Assembly: GCF_001687325.1 (NCBI RefSeq)
Contig: NZ_LZRD01000008.1
Location: 1 to 64,000 of the forward strand
Direction: 5' to 3'
DNA length: 64,000 nt
From: Streptomyces sp. PTY087I2
GTDB taxonomy: Bacteria > Actinomycetota > Actinomycetes > Streptomycetales > Streptomycetaceae
The position numbers were made by a program, and so were the translations under genes. The notes beneath the pieces were generated by a model. It worked only from the letters and a program-made list of their open reading frames with translations. It did no database searches and was not told the DNA's origin. This document shows positions 25,450 to 34,689 of this stretch, piece after piece. Numbering within the stretch: the first letter of the stretch is position 1; each line of letters opens with the position of its first letter.

Positions 25450-27138
25450 ATGGAGCCGAATTCCTCGCCGAACACGCCCACAGCCGCCGCCGACGCGTCC
25501 GTACGCGTCCCCGGCGCGCCTCACGAGCCGACCGGGCGCGCCGCCGGCGCCCACACCGACACCTTCGCGCGCGACCATCTCCCACCTCCGGAGCAGTGGC
25601 CGGAACTGCTTCTGGACGATCCGGCGCCGCGTTACCCCGACCGGCTGAACTGCGGACACGAGCTGCTGGACCGCACCGTCGAGGAGTACGGCGCCGACCG
25701 TCCCGCGCTGCGCTCCGGCGACGGGAGCGTCTGGAGCTACGGCGAGCTGCGGGAGATTGTGGACCGCATCGCCCATGTGCTGACGGACGACCTGGGCGTG
25801 GTGCCGGGCAACCGGGTGCTGCTGCGCGGGCCGACCACGCCCTGGCTGGCCGCCTGCTGGCTCGCCGTCATGAAGGCGGGCGCGGTCGCCGTCACCGTAC
25901 TGGCGCAGGCACGGGCCACGGAGCTGGCCACCATCTGCTCGCTGGCCCGCATCGGCCACGCCCTGTGCGACGCCCGGTCCGTGGAGGATCTGGCGGATGC
26001 GGACGTGGACGGGCTGCGGATCACGCTGTTCGGCGGGGACGGGCCCGACGATCTCACCCGGCTGGTGGAGGGCAGGCCCGGTCCGTTCCGGGCGGTGGAC
26101 ACGGCCGCCGACGAGGTCGCACTCATCGCGTTCACCTCGGGCACCACCGGGCGCCCCAAGGGCTGCATGCATCTGCACCGGGACCTCCTGGCCATCGCCG
26201 ACACCTTCTCCCAGCACGTGCTGCGCCCCTCGGCCGACGACGTGTTCGCGGGCAGCCCGCCGCTGGGGTTCACGTTCGGGCTCGGCGGGCTGCTGGTCTT
26301 TCCGCTGCGGGCCGGGGCCTCGACGCTGCTGCTGGAGCAGGCGGGTCCGCAGCATCTGCTGCCCGCGCTGGTCCGGCACCGGGTCTCGGTGCTGTTCACC
26401 GCGCCGACGGCGTACCGCACGATGCTCGGCGAGCTGAACGGCCACGACCTGTCGGCGCTGCGGCGGTGTGTGTCGGCCGGGGAGAACCTGCCGGAGGCGA
26501 CCTGGCGGGCCTGGTACGACGCCACGGGGCTGCGCATCATCAACGGCATCGGGGCCACCGAACTCCTGCACATCTTCATCTCGGCCGCCGACGACGCGAT
26601 CCGGCCGGGCCTGACCGGGGTGCCCGTGCCGGGCTGGCAGGCCCGGGTGGTGGACGAGCACGGGGAGGAGCTGCCCGACGGCGAGCCGGGGCTGCTCGCC
26701 GTGCGCGGCCCGGTCGGCTGCCGCTATCTCGCCGACCCCCGCCAGACGGAGTACGTCCGGCACGGCTGGAATCTGACCGGCGACACCTTCGTCCGCGAAC
26801 CGGACGGCTACTTCCGTTACGTGGCCCGCGCCGACGACATGATCATCTCCTCCGGGTACAACATCGCGGGCCCCGAGGTGGAGGACGCCCTGCTGCGCCA
26901 TCCGGAGGTCGCGGAGGCGGCCGTGGTGGGCCGGGCGGACGAACTGCGCGGCGAGATCGTGGTGGCGCATGTGGTGCTGACCGAGGGCTCGGAGCAGACG
27001 GCGGACTCGCTGCGTGCCCATATGAAGGCCAACCTGGCCCCGCACAAGTGCCCGCGCGTCTTCGTCTTCCACACCTCACTCCCCCGCACGGCGACCGGCA
27101 AGCTCCAGCGGTTCCTGCTCCGGGACCACCCGTTCTAG
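25450..27138 (+). CDS. Aryl-CoA ligase (2-aminobenzoate/benzoate-CoA ligase family)
   Basis: A 562-residue AMP-forming acyl-CoA synthetase of the benzoate-CoA ligase branch. It carries the P-loop FTSGTTGRPKGCMHLHRD, the GATELLHIF segment, the hinge region RADDMIISSGYNIAGPEVE and the C-terminal catalytic TGKLQRF lysine. It activates an aromatic acid to its CoA thioester with ATP. The neighbouring monooxygenase/reductase, hydratase, dehydrogenase and RidA suggest the substrate is 2-aminobenzoate or salicylate. The N-terminal about 40 residues are Pro/Ala-rich and extra. The paaX-like gene follows after 9 bp. Confidence 0.9.
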   Translation: MEPNSSPNTPTAAADASVRVPGAPHEPTGRAAGAHTDTFARDHLPPPEQWPELLLDDPAPRYPDRLNCGHELLDRTVEEYGADRPALRSGDGSVWSYGELREIVDRIAHVLTDDLGVVPGNRVLLRGPTTPWLAACWLAVMKAGAVAVTVLAQARATELATICSLARIGHALCDARSVEDLADADVDGLRITLFGGDGPDDLTRLVEGRPGPFRAVDTAADEVALIAFTSGTTGRPKGCMHLHRDLLAIADTFSQHVLRPSADDVFAGSPPLGFTFGLGGLLVFPLRAGASTLLLEQAGPQHLLPALVRHRVSVLFTAPTAYRTMLGELNGHDLSALRRCVSAGENLPEATWRAWYDATGLRIINGIGATELLHIFISAADDAIRPGLTGVPVPGWQARVVDEHGEELPDGEPGLLAVRGPVGCRYLADPRQTEYVRHGWNLTGDTFVREPDGYFRYVARADDMIISSGYNIAGPEVEDALLRHPEVAEAAVVGRADELRGEIVVAHVVLTEGSEQTADSLRAHMKANLAPHKCPRVFVFHTSLPRTATGKLQRFLLRDHPF

Positions 27139-27147
27139 AGTGATCAC

Positions 27148-27966
27148 GTGGCCGAGTTGCGCACCCCCCGCTCCCTGATCATCACGCTCTACGGCGCTTA
27201 CGGCCGTCCGGCGGACGGTGCGCCGTTCGCGGTGTCCGAGCTGATCCGCCTGCTGCACGCCGTGGGCGTCGACGCCCCCTCCGTACGCTCGTGCGTCTCG
27301 CGGCTGAAACGGCGCGGGCTGCTGGTGGCCGCCCGGGCGGCGGACGGCTCGGCGGGGTACGCGCTCTCCCCGGACGCCCGGCAGCTGCTCGACGACGGGG
27401 ACCGGCGAATCTACCGGCACCCCGCGCCGAGCCTCGCCGACGGCTGGGTGCTCGCGGTGTTCTCCGTGCCCGAGGCCGAGCGCAGCAAGCGCCATGTGCT
27501 GCGCTCCCGGCTGGCCCGGCTGGGCTTCGGCACGGCCGCGCCCGGGGTGTGGATCGCGCCGGGCGGGCTGTACGAGGAGACCCGGCACACCCTGGAACGG
27601 CTCGAACTCGACCCGTACGTCGACCTGTTCCGGGGCGAGCACCTCGGTTTCGCCGCCACCCGCGAGGCGGTCGCCCGCTGGTGGGACCTGGACACGGTGG
27701 CGCGCCTGCACCACGACTTCCTGGAGCTGCACGAGCCGGTCCTGCGGGACTGGGAGGCGTCCGGGGTCGACGGCGAGCCCCGCCCGCAGACCGCCTACCG
27801 GGACTATCTGCTGGCGCTGGACTCCTGGCGGCAACTCCCGTACGCGGACCCGGGTCTGCCGGCGGAGCTGCTGCCCGCGGACTGGCCGGGCGGCCGGTCG
27901 GCGGAGGTGTTCGGCCGGCTGCACAAGCGGCTGCGGGACGCCGGGGAGCGGTTCGTACGGGAGTGA
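27148..27966 (+). CDS. PaaX-family transcriptional regulator
   Basis: A 272-residue repressor of the PaaX family. The N-terminal winged helix includes VSELIRLLHAVGVDAPSVRSCVSRLKRRGLL; the central and C-terminal parts have WVLAVFSVPEAERSKRHVLRSRLARLGFG and the YRDYLLALDSWRQLPYADPGLPAELLP signature typical of PaaX/AbmR-like proteins. These regulators sense aryl-CoA compounds. It is probably co-transcribed with the CoA ligase and may control the three transcription units around it, perhaps through the phased repeats at 25315-25365. The GTG start follows the ligase stop closely. Confidence 0.92.
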   Translation: MAELRTPRSLIITLYGAYGRPADGAPFAVSELIRLLHAVGVDAPSVRSCVSRLKRRGLLVAARAADGSAGYALSPDARQLLDDGDRRIYRHPAPSLADGWVLAVFSVPEAERSKRHVLRSRLARLGFGTAAPGVWIAPGGLYEETRHTLERLELDPYVDLFRGEHLGFAATREAVARWWDLDTVARLHHDFLELHEPVLRDWEASGVDGEPRPQTAYRDYLLALDSWRQLPYADPGLPAELLPADWPGGRSAEVFGRLHKRLRDAGERFVRE

Positions 27967-28034
27967 CCTCCGCGGTGACCTCTGCGGGGGGAAATCCGGG
28001 TGCCCCGGCCGGCCGCCCCCGGGCAGGATGAGGC

Positions 28035-28877
28035 ATGACCTGGACCTTCACCGACGACGTCGACGTGTTCCTCGCCTCGGCCGGACCGTCGCTCGCCGCG
28101 CGGCCCGTCGAGCACACGGTGGCGCTGAGCGTCACCGAGCGGCTGAGGCGTTCGGGTGCGCATCACTACGGGGACGACGATCCGCTCCTCGGCTGGTGGC
28201 GCGGGGCGGACGGGGCGGTGGCGGGGACACTCGTACGCACGCCACCGCACGCGGCACTGCTGACGGCCGTGCCGCCGGAGGCGGTGGGGCCGCTGGTGGA
28301 GGCCCTGGGGGCGGGTTCCGACCTCGACGGTGTCAACGCGGACCGGGACATCGCGGCGCTGCTGGCCGCCCGGCTGCCGGGGTACCGGACCGTGCAGGAG
28401 CAGCGGCTGTACCGGCTGGGCATGCTTCGGCCGCCCTCCCCCGCGCCGGAGGGCCGGGCCAGGGTGGCGACGCGGGCGGACCGGGCGCTGCTGGTGGAGT
28501 GGGTGCGGGGGTTCGCCGACGCGACCGGGCAGGCCGGGAAGGCCACGTCCTTGGTGGAGTGGCTGGTGGACGAGGGCACGGAACGCGGTTCGCTCACCCT
28601 CTGGGAGTGCGGCGGTACGCCGGTGGCCCTGGCGGGGCGCACCCGGATGCTGGCGGGCACGGTGCGGGTGACGTTGGTGTACACCCCGCCGGATTTCCGC
28701 GGCCGGGGGTACGGGGCCGCCGTGACGGCCGCGTCCTCCCGGGCCGCGCTGGAGGCGGGCGCGGCGGAGGTGCTGTTGTTCGCGGACCTGGCCAATCCGA
28801 CGAGCAACGGCGTATATCTGCGCATCGGTTACGAGCCGGTGGCGGACCGGGTGCAGTTGAGAAGGGACGCGAGATGA
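28035..28877 (+). CDS. GNAT-family N-acetyltransferase
   Basis: A 280-residue protein whose C-terminal half is a GNAT domain: VRVTLVYTPPDFRGRGYGAAVTAASSRAALEAGA contains the acetyl-CoA pyrophosphate loop (R-G-R-G-Y-G), followed by LLFADLANPTSNGVYLRIGYEPV. The N-terminal about 130 residues form the extra domain seen in large Streptomyces GNAT proteins. The substrate is unknown. It has a GGATGAGGC ribosome site and overlaps the next gene by 4 bp (ATGA). Confidence 0.9.
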   Translation: MTWTFTDDVDVFLASAGPSLAARPVEHTVALSVTERLRRSGAHHYGDDDPLLGWWRGADGAVAGTLVRTPPHAALLTAVPPEAVGPLVEALGAGSDLDGVNADRDIAALLAARLPGYRTVQEQRLYRLGMLRPPSPAPEGRARVATRADRALLVEWVRGFADATGQAGKATSLVEWLVDEGTERGSLTLWECGGTPVALAGRTRMLAGTVRVTLVYTPPDFRGRGYGAAVTAASSRAALEAGAAEVLLFADLANPTSNGVYLRIGYEPVADRVQLRRDAR

Positions 28878-29326
28878 CGGAGCCCGTGGCACCTGGGCCC
28901 GTGGCGTCTGAGCCGCTGTGGCTCGTCGCCGCGAACGTCGTGCGGTGGCGGCGGTACGGGGACGGCGGGCAGGAGCTGCGGCCCGGGACCAAGACGTACC
29001 GGGGCGGGGCCAAGGTGTACGTCGTCGGCACCTACCCGGGCATGGGGCACGAGCAGGTGACCACCATCGGGCGGGCCCGCACCGGCCGTTGGATCACCGT
29101 CGACACGGGCTCACGCCATCTGCACACCTTCCGGGCCAAGCAGGTCTTCGCGCCGGCCGTGCTGCGGCGGGCCCAAGCGCTCGCGGTGCGTCCGCAGCCC
29201 CGGGAGGAGGCCGAGGAGCTGGCCGGTCTGCTGGAGCGGCTCGCCGCCGAGTACCGCGAGACCCACCACGGCGCGCCCCACCCCACGCCGTGTCTCTGTC
29301 ACACGTGCCTGGTCACCCCAGAGTGA
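28874..29326 (+). CDS. Hypothetical protein with C-terminal Cys cluster
   Basis: A 150-residue protein of unrecognised family, coupled to the GNAT gene by an ATGA overlap. The N-terminal 90 residues are compact and beta-rich (VVRWRRYGDGGQELRPGTKTYRGGAKVYVVGTYPG), the middle is an Ala/Glu/Arg helix, and the C-terminus holds His-x3-Pro-Cys-x-Cys-x2-Cys (PTPCLCHTCL), possibly a metal-binding knuckle. Its last 14 bp overlap the convergent hydroxylase/reductase gene. No function is proposed. Confidence 0.78.
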   Translation: MTEPVAPGPVASEPLWLVAANVVRWRRYGDGGQELRPGTKTYRGGAKVYVVGTYPGMGHEQVTTIGRARTGRWITVDTGSRHLHTFRAKQVFAPAVLRRAQALAVRPQPREEAEELAGLLERLAAEYRETHHGAPHPTPCLCHTCLVTPE

Positions 29327-31604
29327 GCCGGGGTTTCGGTCCGTCGGTGCGGCCGGTGGGCGGGGTGCGGCTGCCCGCGCCGTACGGGAGGGGCCAGGGC
29401 GCGCCCGGTCCCGTGTAGCCCTGTTCGGCGGCCGCGTGGAGCGTCCAGTGCGGGTCGTAGAGGTGGGGGCGGGCCAGGGCGCAGAGGTCGGCGCGGCCCG
29501 CCAGGAGCAGGGAGTTGACGTCGTCCCAGGAGGAGATCGCGCCGACCGCGATGACGGGGACGTCCACGGTGTTGCGGATCCGGTCGGCGTACGGGGTCTG
29601 GTAGGAGCGGCCGTACTCGGGGCGCTCCTCGGGTACGACCTGGCCCGTGGAGACGTCGATGGCGTCGGCCCCGTGCTCGGCGAAGGCGCGGGCGATCGCG
29701 ACGGCGTCCTCGGCGTCGGTGCCACCCGCGGCCCAGTCGGTGGCGGAGATCCGGACGGTCATCGGCCGTTCCTCCGGCCAGACTTCGCGCACGGCGTCGA
29801 AGACTTCGAGGGGGAAGCGGAGGCGGCCGGCCAGGTCTCCGCCGTAGGCGTCGGTGCGGTGGTTGGTGAGCGGGGAGAGGAAGCCGGAGAGCAAGTAGCC
29901 GTGGGCGCAGTGGAGTTCGAGGAGGTCGAAGCCGCTGCTCGCGGCGCGCCGGGCGGCGGAGGTGAACTGCTCGCGTACGGCGTCCAGTCCGGCCCGGTCC
30001 AGCTCGGCGGGGACCTGGCTGACGCCGGGGGCGTACGGGAGCGGGGAGGCGGCTGTCAGCGGCCAGTTGCCGCTGTCCAGGGGCTGGTCGATGCCCTCCC
30101 ACATCAGCTTGGTGGAGCCCTTGCGGCCGGAGTGGCCGAGCTGGACGCCGATGGCGGCGCCGGGGGCGGAGGTGTGGACGAAGTCGGTGATCCGCCGCCA
30201 GGCCAGGGCCTGTTCGTCGGTCCACAGGCCCGTGCAGCCGGGGGTGATGCGGCCCTCGGGACTGACACAGACCATCTCGGTCATGGTGAGTCCGGCGCCG
30301 CCGAGCGCACGGGCCCCGAGGTGGACGAGGTGGAAGTCGCCGGGGAGCCCGTCGGTGGCGGAGTACATGTCCATGGGCGAGACGACGACGCGGTTGCGCA
30401 GGGTCAGGCCGCGCAGCCGGAACGGGGTGAACATCGGCGGGGTGCCGGGCGGGCAGCCGAACTCCTCCTCCACGGCGGCGGTGAACGAGGCGTCGCGCAG
30501 CCGCAGGTTGTCGTGGGTGACCCGGCGGCTGCGGGTGAGGAGGTTGAAGGCGAAGCGGCGGGGCGGCTGGTCGACATAGGTGGCCAGCTCCTCGAACCAG
30601 CGCAGACTGGCCGCCGCCGCCCGCTGCGTGGAGGCGACGACCGGGCGGCGCTCGGCCTCGTACGCCGTCAACGCGGAAGGCAGGTCCGGCTGTTCCTCGA
30701 CGCAGGCGGCGAGCGCGAGGGCGTCCTCGACGGCGAGCTTGGTGCCGGAGCCGATGGAGAAATGGGCGGTGTGGGCCGCGTCGCCGATGAGCACGGTGTT
30801 GCCGTGGGACCAGCGGGAGTTGGTGACCGTACGGAAGGTGAGCCAGCTGGACCGGTTGGAGCGCAGGGGCCTGCCGTCCAGGGCCTCGGTGAAGAACTTG
30901 GCGCAGCGGGTGGTGGATTCGGCCGGTTCGCAGGTGTCGAGTCCGGCGGCGCGCCACACCTCCTCGCGCATCTCGACGATGACGGTGGAGGCGTCGGCGG
31001 CGTACGGGTAGCCGTGCAACTGCATGACGCCGTACGGCGTTTCGGCGATCTCGAAGCGGAAGGCGTCGAACGCGAAGTCGGCGGCGAGCCAGATGTAGCG
31101 GTTGCGGTGTTCGGTGAGGGAGGGGCCGAAAACGTCGGCGTGCGCCCGGCGGGTCACGCTGTTGACCCCGTCGGCGGCGATGACCAGGTCGTGGTGGGCG
31201 GCCAGCTCGGCGACGGGCGGGGCCTCGGTGCGGAAGCGGAGACCGACACCGAGGTCGGTGCAGCGTTCGTGCAGGATCTCCAGGAGCCGGCGGCGGCCGA
31301 GGGCGGCGAAACCGTGGCCGCCGGAGGTGTGGGTGCGGCCGCGGTGGACGATGTCGATGGTGTCCCAGCGGACGAACTCGCGGCCGAGGGCGCGGTAGAC
31401 CTCGGGGTCGGCGTGTTCGATGCCGCCGAGGGTCTCGTCGGAGAGGACGACGCCGAAGCCGAAGGTGTCGTCGGGGGCGTTGCGCTCGAAGACGGTGATC
31501 TCGCGGTCCGGGTCGAGCCGTTTGAGCAGGGACGCGGCGTAGAGCCCGCCGGGGCCGCCGCCGATGACCGCGATGCGCCGCACGGAGGATCCGCCGCCGG
31601 CCAC
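29313..31604 (-). CDS. Fused aryl-CoA FAD monooxygenase / Old-Yellow-Enzyme reductase
   Basis: A 763-residue fusion. Residues 1 to about 385 are a class A flavin monooxygenase (RRIAVIGGGPGGLYAASLL for FAD, DLVIAADGVNSVTRR, TVLIGDAAHTAHFSIGSGTKLAVEDA). Residues about 395-755 are an NADH:flavin oxidoreductase of the OYE family (TPFRLRGLTLRNRVVVSPM, QLGHSGRKG, LHCAHGYLLSGFLSPLTNHRTDAYGG). This architecture matches 2-aminobenzoyl-CoA monooxygenase/reductase and salicylyl-CoA 5-hydroxylase/oxidoreductase, which oxidise, and in the first case also reduce, the CoA-activated ring. I chose GTG 31604 because AGGGGCGG lies 8 bases upstream; GTG 31583 is possible. Follows the enoyl-CoA hydratase in one operon. 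Confidence 0.9.
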   Translation of the reverse strand: MAGGGSSVRRIAVIGGGPGGLYAASLLKRLDPDREITVFERNAPDDTFGFGVVLSDETLGGIEHADPEVYRALGREFVRWDTIDIVHRGRTHTSGGHGFAALGRRRLLEILHERCTDLGVGLRFRTEAPPVAELAAHHDLVIAADGVNSVTRRAHADVFGPSLTEHRNRYIWLAADFAFDAFRFEIAETPYGVMQLHGYPYAADASTVIVEMREEVWRAAGLDTCEPAESTTRCAKFFTEALDGRPLRSNRSSWLTFRTVTNSRWSHGNTVLIGDAAHTAHFSIGSGTKLAVEDALALAACVEEQPDLPSALTAYEAERRPVVASTQRAAAASLRWFEELATYVDQPPRRFAFNLLTRSRRVTHDNLRLRDASFTAAVEEEFGCPPGTPPMFTPFRLRGLTLRNRVVVSPMDMYSATDGLPGDFHLVHLGARALGGAGLTMTEMVCVSPEGRITPGCTGLWTDEQALAWRRITDFVHTSAPGAAIGVQLGHSGRKGSTKLMWEGIDQPLDSGNWPLTAASPLPYAPGVSQVPAELDRAGLDAVREQFTSAARRAASSGFDLLELHCAHGYLLSGFLSPLTNHRTDAYGGDLAGRLRFPLEVFDAVREVWPEERPMTVRISATDWAAGGTDAEDAVAIARAFAEHGADAIDVSTGQVVPEERPEYGRSYQTPYADRIRNTVDVPVIAVGAISSWDDVNSLLLAGRADLCALARPHLYDPHWTLHAAAEQGYTGPGAPWPLPYGAGSRTPPTGRTDGPKPRLTLG

Positions 31605-31606
31605 GG

Positions 31607-32434
31607 CTACCGCCCCTGCCACTTCGGGGGCCGCTTCTCGGTGAAGGCGGCGTGGAACTCGGCGTAGTCCTCGCCGTGCATCAGGAGGGCCTGGGTGCTG
31701 GCGTCCAGCTCGACGGAGGCGGCGAGCGGCATGTCCAGCTCGGCGGTGAGCAGGGCCTTGGTCTGGGCGAGCGCGAGGGCGGGGCCGTCGGCGAGGCGGC
31801 GGGCCAGCTCGGCGGCGCGTTCGTCGGCCTTCCCCTCCTCGGCCAGCTCGCTGATCAGGCCGATCCGCTCCGCCTCGGGGGCGCGGACGGCGTCGCCGAG
31901 CATCAGGAGCCGGGTGGCGTGGCCGAGGCCGACGACCCGGGGCAGCAGATAGGCCGCGCCCATGTCGCCGCCGGAGAGGCCGACCCGGGTGAAGAGGAAG
32001 GCGAAGCGGGCCGAGGGGTCGGCGACCCGGAAGTCGGCGGCGAGGGCCAGGACGGCTCCGGCGCCCGCCGCGACCCCGTGGATCGCGGCGACGACGGGGA
32101 AGGGGCACTCGCGCAGGGCCCGGACGACCTGGCCGGTCATCCGGTTGAAGTCGAGGAGCTGCGCGGTGTCCATGGCGAGGGTGGCGCCGATGATCTCGTC
32201 GACGTCGCCGCCGGAGCAGAAGCCGCGCCCCTCCCCGGCGAGGACGAGGGCGCGGACGGAGCGCTCCCGGGAGAGCTCGGCGAGGAGGTCGCGCAGATCG
32301 GCGTAGGCGCCGAAGGTGAGCGCGTTGAGTTTTTCGGGGCGGGAGAATGTGACGGTTGCCACACCGTCGTCCCGGGTCAGCCGGAGATGACGCCATTCCT
32401 CGGCGCTCGGGGCCGAGCTGGGAAACGGGCTCAT
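31607..32434 (-). CDS. Enoyl-CoA hydratase/isomerase family protein
   Basis: A 275-residue crotonase-fold protein with VATVTFSRPEKLNALTF, the oxyanion-hole region GEGRGFCSGGDVDEI and IHGVAAGAGAVLALAADFRVADPSARFAFLFTRVGLSGGDMGAAYLLPR. It acts on a CoA thioester double bond. First gene of the minus-strand operon with the ring hydroxylase/reductase (2-bp gap). The ATG at 32434 is preferred over an upstream start at 32506 because the alignable family sequence begins soon after. The likely role is in the beta-oxidation part of the aromatic pathway. Confidence 0.92.
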   Translation of the reverse strand: MSPFPSSAPSAEEWRHLRLTRDDGVATVTFSRPEKLNALTFGAYADLRDLLAELSRERSVRALVLAGEGRGFCSGGDVDEIIGATLAMDTAQLLDFNRMTGQVVRALRECPFPVVAAIHGVAAGAGAVLALAADFRVADPSARFAFLFTRVGLSGGDMGAAYLLPRVVGLGHATRLLMLGDAVRAPEAERIGLISELAEEGKADERAAELARRLADGPALALAQTKALLTAELDMPLAASVELDASTQALLMHGEDYAEFHAAFTEKRPPKWQGR

Positions 32435-32502
32435 GGAGGGGTCCCCTTCAGCGATCGGGCGGGTGCCGGCCGTGCGCGGGTCGCGTTCCGCCTCCGAAGT
32501 TA

Positions 32503-32527
32503 TCACTCAAGCGTGACTGCCGTCACG
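32503..32527. promoter_or_regulatory. Overlapping inverted repeats upstream of enoyl-CoA hydratase
   Basis: Two nested inverted repeats lie in the 237-bp divergent gap: TCAC/GTGA arms at 32503-32506 and 32513-32516, and a perfect CGTGAC/GTCACG pair at 32512-32517 and 32522-32527 with a 4-bp spacer. On the minus strand TGATAACTT just downstream could be a -10 for the catabolic operon, so these would be placed as an operator. Confidence 0.4.
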
Positions 32528-32671
32528 AGGTCGCAATACCGCATCCATGAGACCGTTGTGGCGAAAGTCCCCTTTGCTCCGGCCGACCGCCCCTATGGCT
32601 GGGCCGGAGCGGTTCGTAAGGTTGAAACCAGGAAGTCTCGCCACGAGTACGACGTGAACCCGAGAAGACGA

Positions 32672-33181
32672 GTGTCCCGAGGCCGAGACCTCCCGCTTCA
32701 GGTAGACCCGCTCCCGAACGGAAACCCTGCCGTGCCGCCCGATGTCCCCGTCCCCGCTTCCTGGCGCATCGCCCTGCCGCATTCGACCGCGGCCGTGCCG
32801 ATCGCCCGGGCTCTCATCCGTACGGCCCTGTCGGACATCGACGCCCCGGCCGACAGCGACACCGCCGAACTGCTGACCGCCGAGCTGGTGGCCAACGCGG
32901 TCGAGCACACCCTGGGCGGCGAGCCCATCGAACTGGTCGTGGAGCTGCTGCCCACCGGCTGCCAGGTCGAGGTGCACGACCGCGACCCCGCCCCGCCGGG
33001 CGACCTGTCCCGGCCGCGGCCGGGCTTCGAGGTCGATCCCTGGCAGGAGCACGGCCGCGGCCTGCTGCTGATCCGGACCCTCAGCTCCGCGTGCGGTCAC
33101 CGCACCACGGAGCACGGCAAGGCCGTCTGGTTCACGCTTCCGGCGATACCGGCGCAGCCGGGTCCGTCGCCGGGGAGCTGA
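32672..33181 (+). CDS. Anti-sigma-factor-type ATP-binding protein (HATPase domain)
   Basis: A 169-residue GHKL-ATPase of the RsbW/SpoIIAB-like group common in Streptomyces. The N box is ELLTAELVANAVEHT, followed by VEVHDRDPAPP and the G2-type EHGRGLLLIRTLSSACG. Such proteins can bind and phosphorylate anti-sigma antagonists or act with a separate regulator; no partner gene is adjacent. The start is uncertain: GTG 32672 has GAGAAG four bases upstream, while GTG 32654 has no site. The 3' end overlaps the convergent permease gene by 50 bp. Confidence 0.83.
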   Translation: MSRGRDLPLQVDPLPNGNPAVPPDVPVPASWRIALPHSTAAVPIARALIRTALSDIDAPADSDTAELLTAELVANAVEHTLGGEPIELVVELLPTGCQVEVHDRDPAPPGDLSRPRPGFEVDPWQEHGRGLLLIRTLSSACGHRTTEHGKAVWFTLPAIPAQPGPSPGS

Positions 33182-34634
33182 CCAGCCGGGAACGCTTGCG
33201 GCCGTAGCCGGCGTAGAGCAGCGAGCCGGCGGCCAGGAAGACCGCGAACTGGACCCAGGTCGTCCAGCCGGTCCCGTACATCAGATACAGGCAGAAGGCG
33301 ACGCCCAGCAGCGGGCTGACCGGGTAGAGCGGGACCCGGAAGGTCCGCTTCAGCTCGGGGTTGCGGCGGCGGAGCACCACCACCGCGACATTGACGGCGA
33401 CCATCGTGGCCAGCGTGCCGATGGTCGTCAGGTTCACGACGACGTCGAGCGGGACGAAGGCGGCCGGGACCGCGAAGACGCAGGCGACGATCCAGGTGTT
33501 GGCGACCGGGGTGTGGGTCGTGGGCGAGACCCGCTCGAAGACGCGCGGAATGAGTCCGTCGCGGGACATCGACATCAGGATGCGGGTCTGCCCGTACATC
33601 ACGGCGAGCACCACCGAGGCGATGGCGACGACCGCGCCGAAGGCGATGATGCCGCCGCCCACCGAGGAGCCGGTGACCTCGTTGACGGCGATCGAGAGCG
33701 CGGCACTCTTGTTCGCCACGTCGTCCGAGCCGATCGCGCCGATGGCGGAGAGCGCCACGGCGCAGTAGAGCAGGGTGACGACGCCGATGCAGATCAGGAT
33801 GGCGATCGGGATGTTCCGGCGGGGGTTCTTGACCTCTTCGCCGGCGGTGGTGATGGCGTCGAAGCCGATGTAGGAGAAGAACGCGAGCGACGCGCCCGCG
33901 GTGATCCCGCCGAGCCCGTGGGTGGCGAACGGCATGAGGTTGTCGTCCTGGAACGCGCTGAACGCCACCGCGCAGAACGCGATCAGAATGCCGATCTTGA
34001 GGACCGCCATGGCGGCGGTGGCCGTGGCGCTCTCCCGGACGCCGCGCACCAGCAGGGTGGCGGCCATGGCGATCACGACGACCGCGGGCAGGTTGACGAC
34101 ACCGCCGTCAGCGGGCCCGGAGGACAGGGCCGCGGGCAGTTCCCAGCCGAACAGGCTGTTCAGCAGCTCGTTGACGTACTGGCTCCAGCCCACCGCGACG
34201 GCGGAGACCGAGACGCCGTACTCCAGCAGCAGGCACCAGCCGACGAGGAAGGCGGTGCGCTCGCCGAGGGCCGCGTACGCGAAGGAGTACGAGCTTCCGG
34301 AGACCGGGATGGCGCTGCCCAGCTCCGCGAAGGACAGGGCGGTGAAGATGCAGGTGATCGCGGCGAGGACGAACGAGATCACGACGGCGGGGCCGGCCTC
34401 GGCGACGCTGTCGGAGAGCCCGACGAAGATGCCGGTGCCGACGATCGCGCCGACCCCGAAGCAGACGAGCTGGAAGAGGCCCATCGTGCGCTTGAGGCCG
34501 TGGCCTTCCAGGTCGCCACCGGATTCGGCGATGAGCTGCTCGGGACTCTTGCGGCGCAGGCCCGACAGATGGGGGCCGGAGGGCTTCGGGGTGCCGGATC
34601 GCGGCAGACCGGTGCTCATGCGGGACGTTCTCAT
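33132..34634 (-). CDS. APC-family amino acid permease (cationic amino acid transporter type)
   Basis: A 500-residue transporter with about 12-14 hydrophobic helices. The family motif GLFQLVCFGVGAIVGTGIFVGL lies in helix 1, and GASLAFFSYIGFDAITTAGEEVKNPRRNIP in the helix 6 region, typical of the CAT branch. Being downstream of arginine deiminase and ornithine carbamoyltransferase genes on the same strand, it probably moves arginine or ornithine. Two in-frame ATGs (34634, 34619) are possible. A long leader hairpin lies 56-97 bases upstream of the start and may regulate expression. Confidence 0.88.
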   Translation of the reverse strand: MRTSRMSTGLPRSGTPKPSGPHLSGLRRKSPEQLIAESGGDLEGHGLKRTMGLFQLVCFGVGAIVGTGIFVGLSDSVAEAGPAVVISFVLAAITCIFTALSFAELGSAIPVSGSSYSFAYAALGERTAFLVGWCLLLEYGVSVSAVAVGWSQYVNELLNSLFGWELPAALSSGPADGGVVNLPAVVVIAMAATLLVRGVRESATATAAMAVLKIGILIAFCAVAFSAFQDDNLMPFATHGLGGITAGASLAFFSYIGFDAITTAGEEVKNPRRNIPIAILICIGVVTLLYCAVALSAIGAIGSDDVANKSAALSIAVNEVTGSSVGGGIIAFGAVVAIASVVLAVMYGQTRILMSMSRDGLIPRVFERVSPTTHTPVANTWIVACVFAVPAAFVPLDVVVNLTTIGTLATMVAVNVAVVVLRRRNPELKRTFRVPLYPVSPLLGVAFCLYLMYGTGWTTWVQFAVFLAAGSLLYAGYGRKRSRLVSSPATDPAAPVSPEA

Positions 34635-34689
34635 CTCTGGTGGTGCAGTGGGGGGACGGCCGTGCGCCGGTGTTCCGGCGGCACAGGTA

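Noticed and set aside
27494..29326. 610-codon frame spanning paaX, GNAT and the hypothetical gene
   Set aside because: Only its last 150 codons (from ATG 28874) are real; the rest is a shadow of paaX and the GNAT gene.
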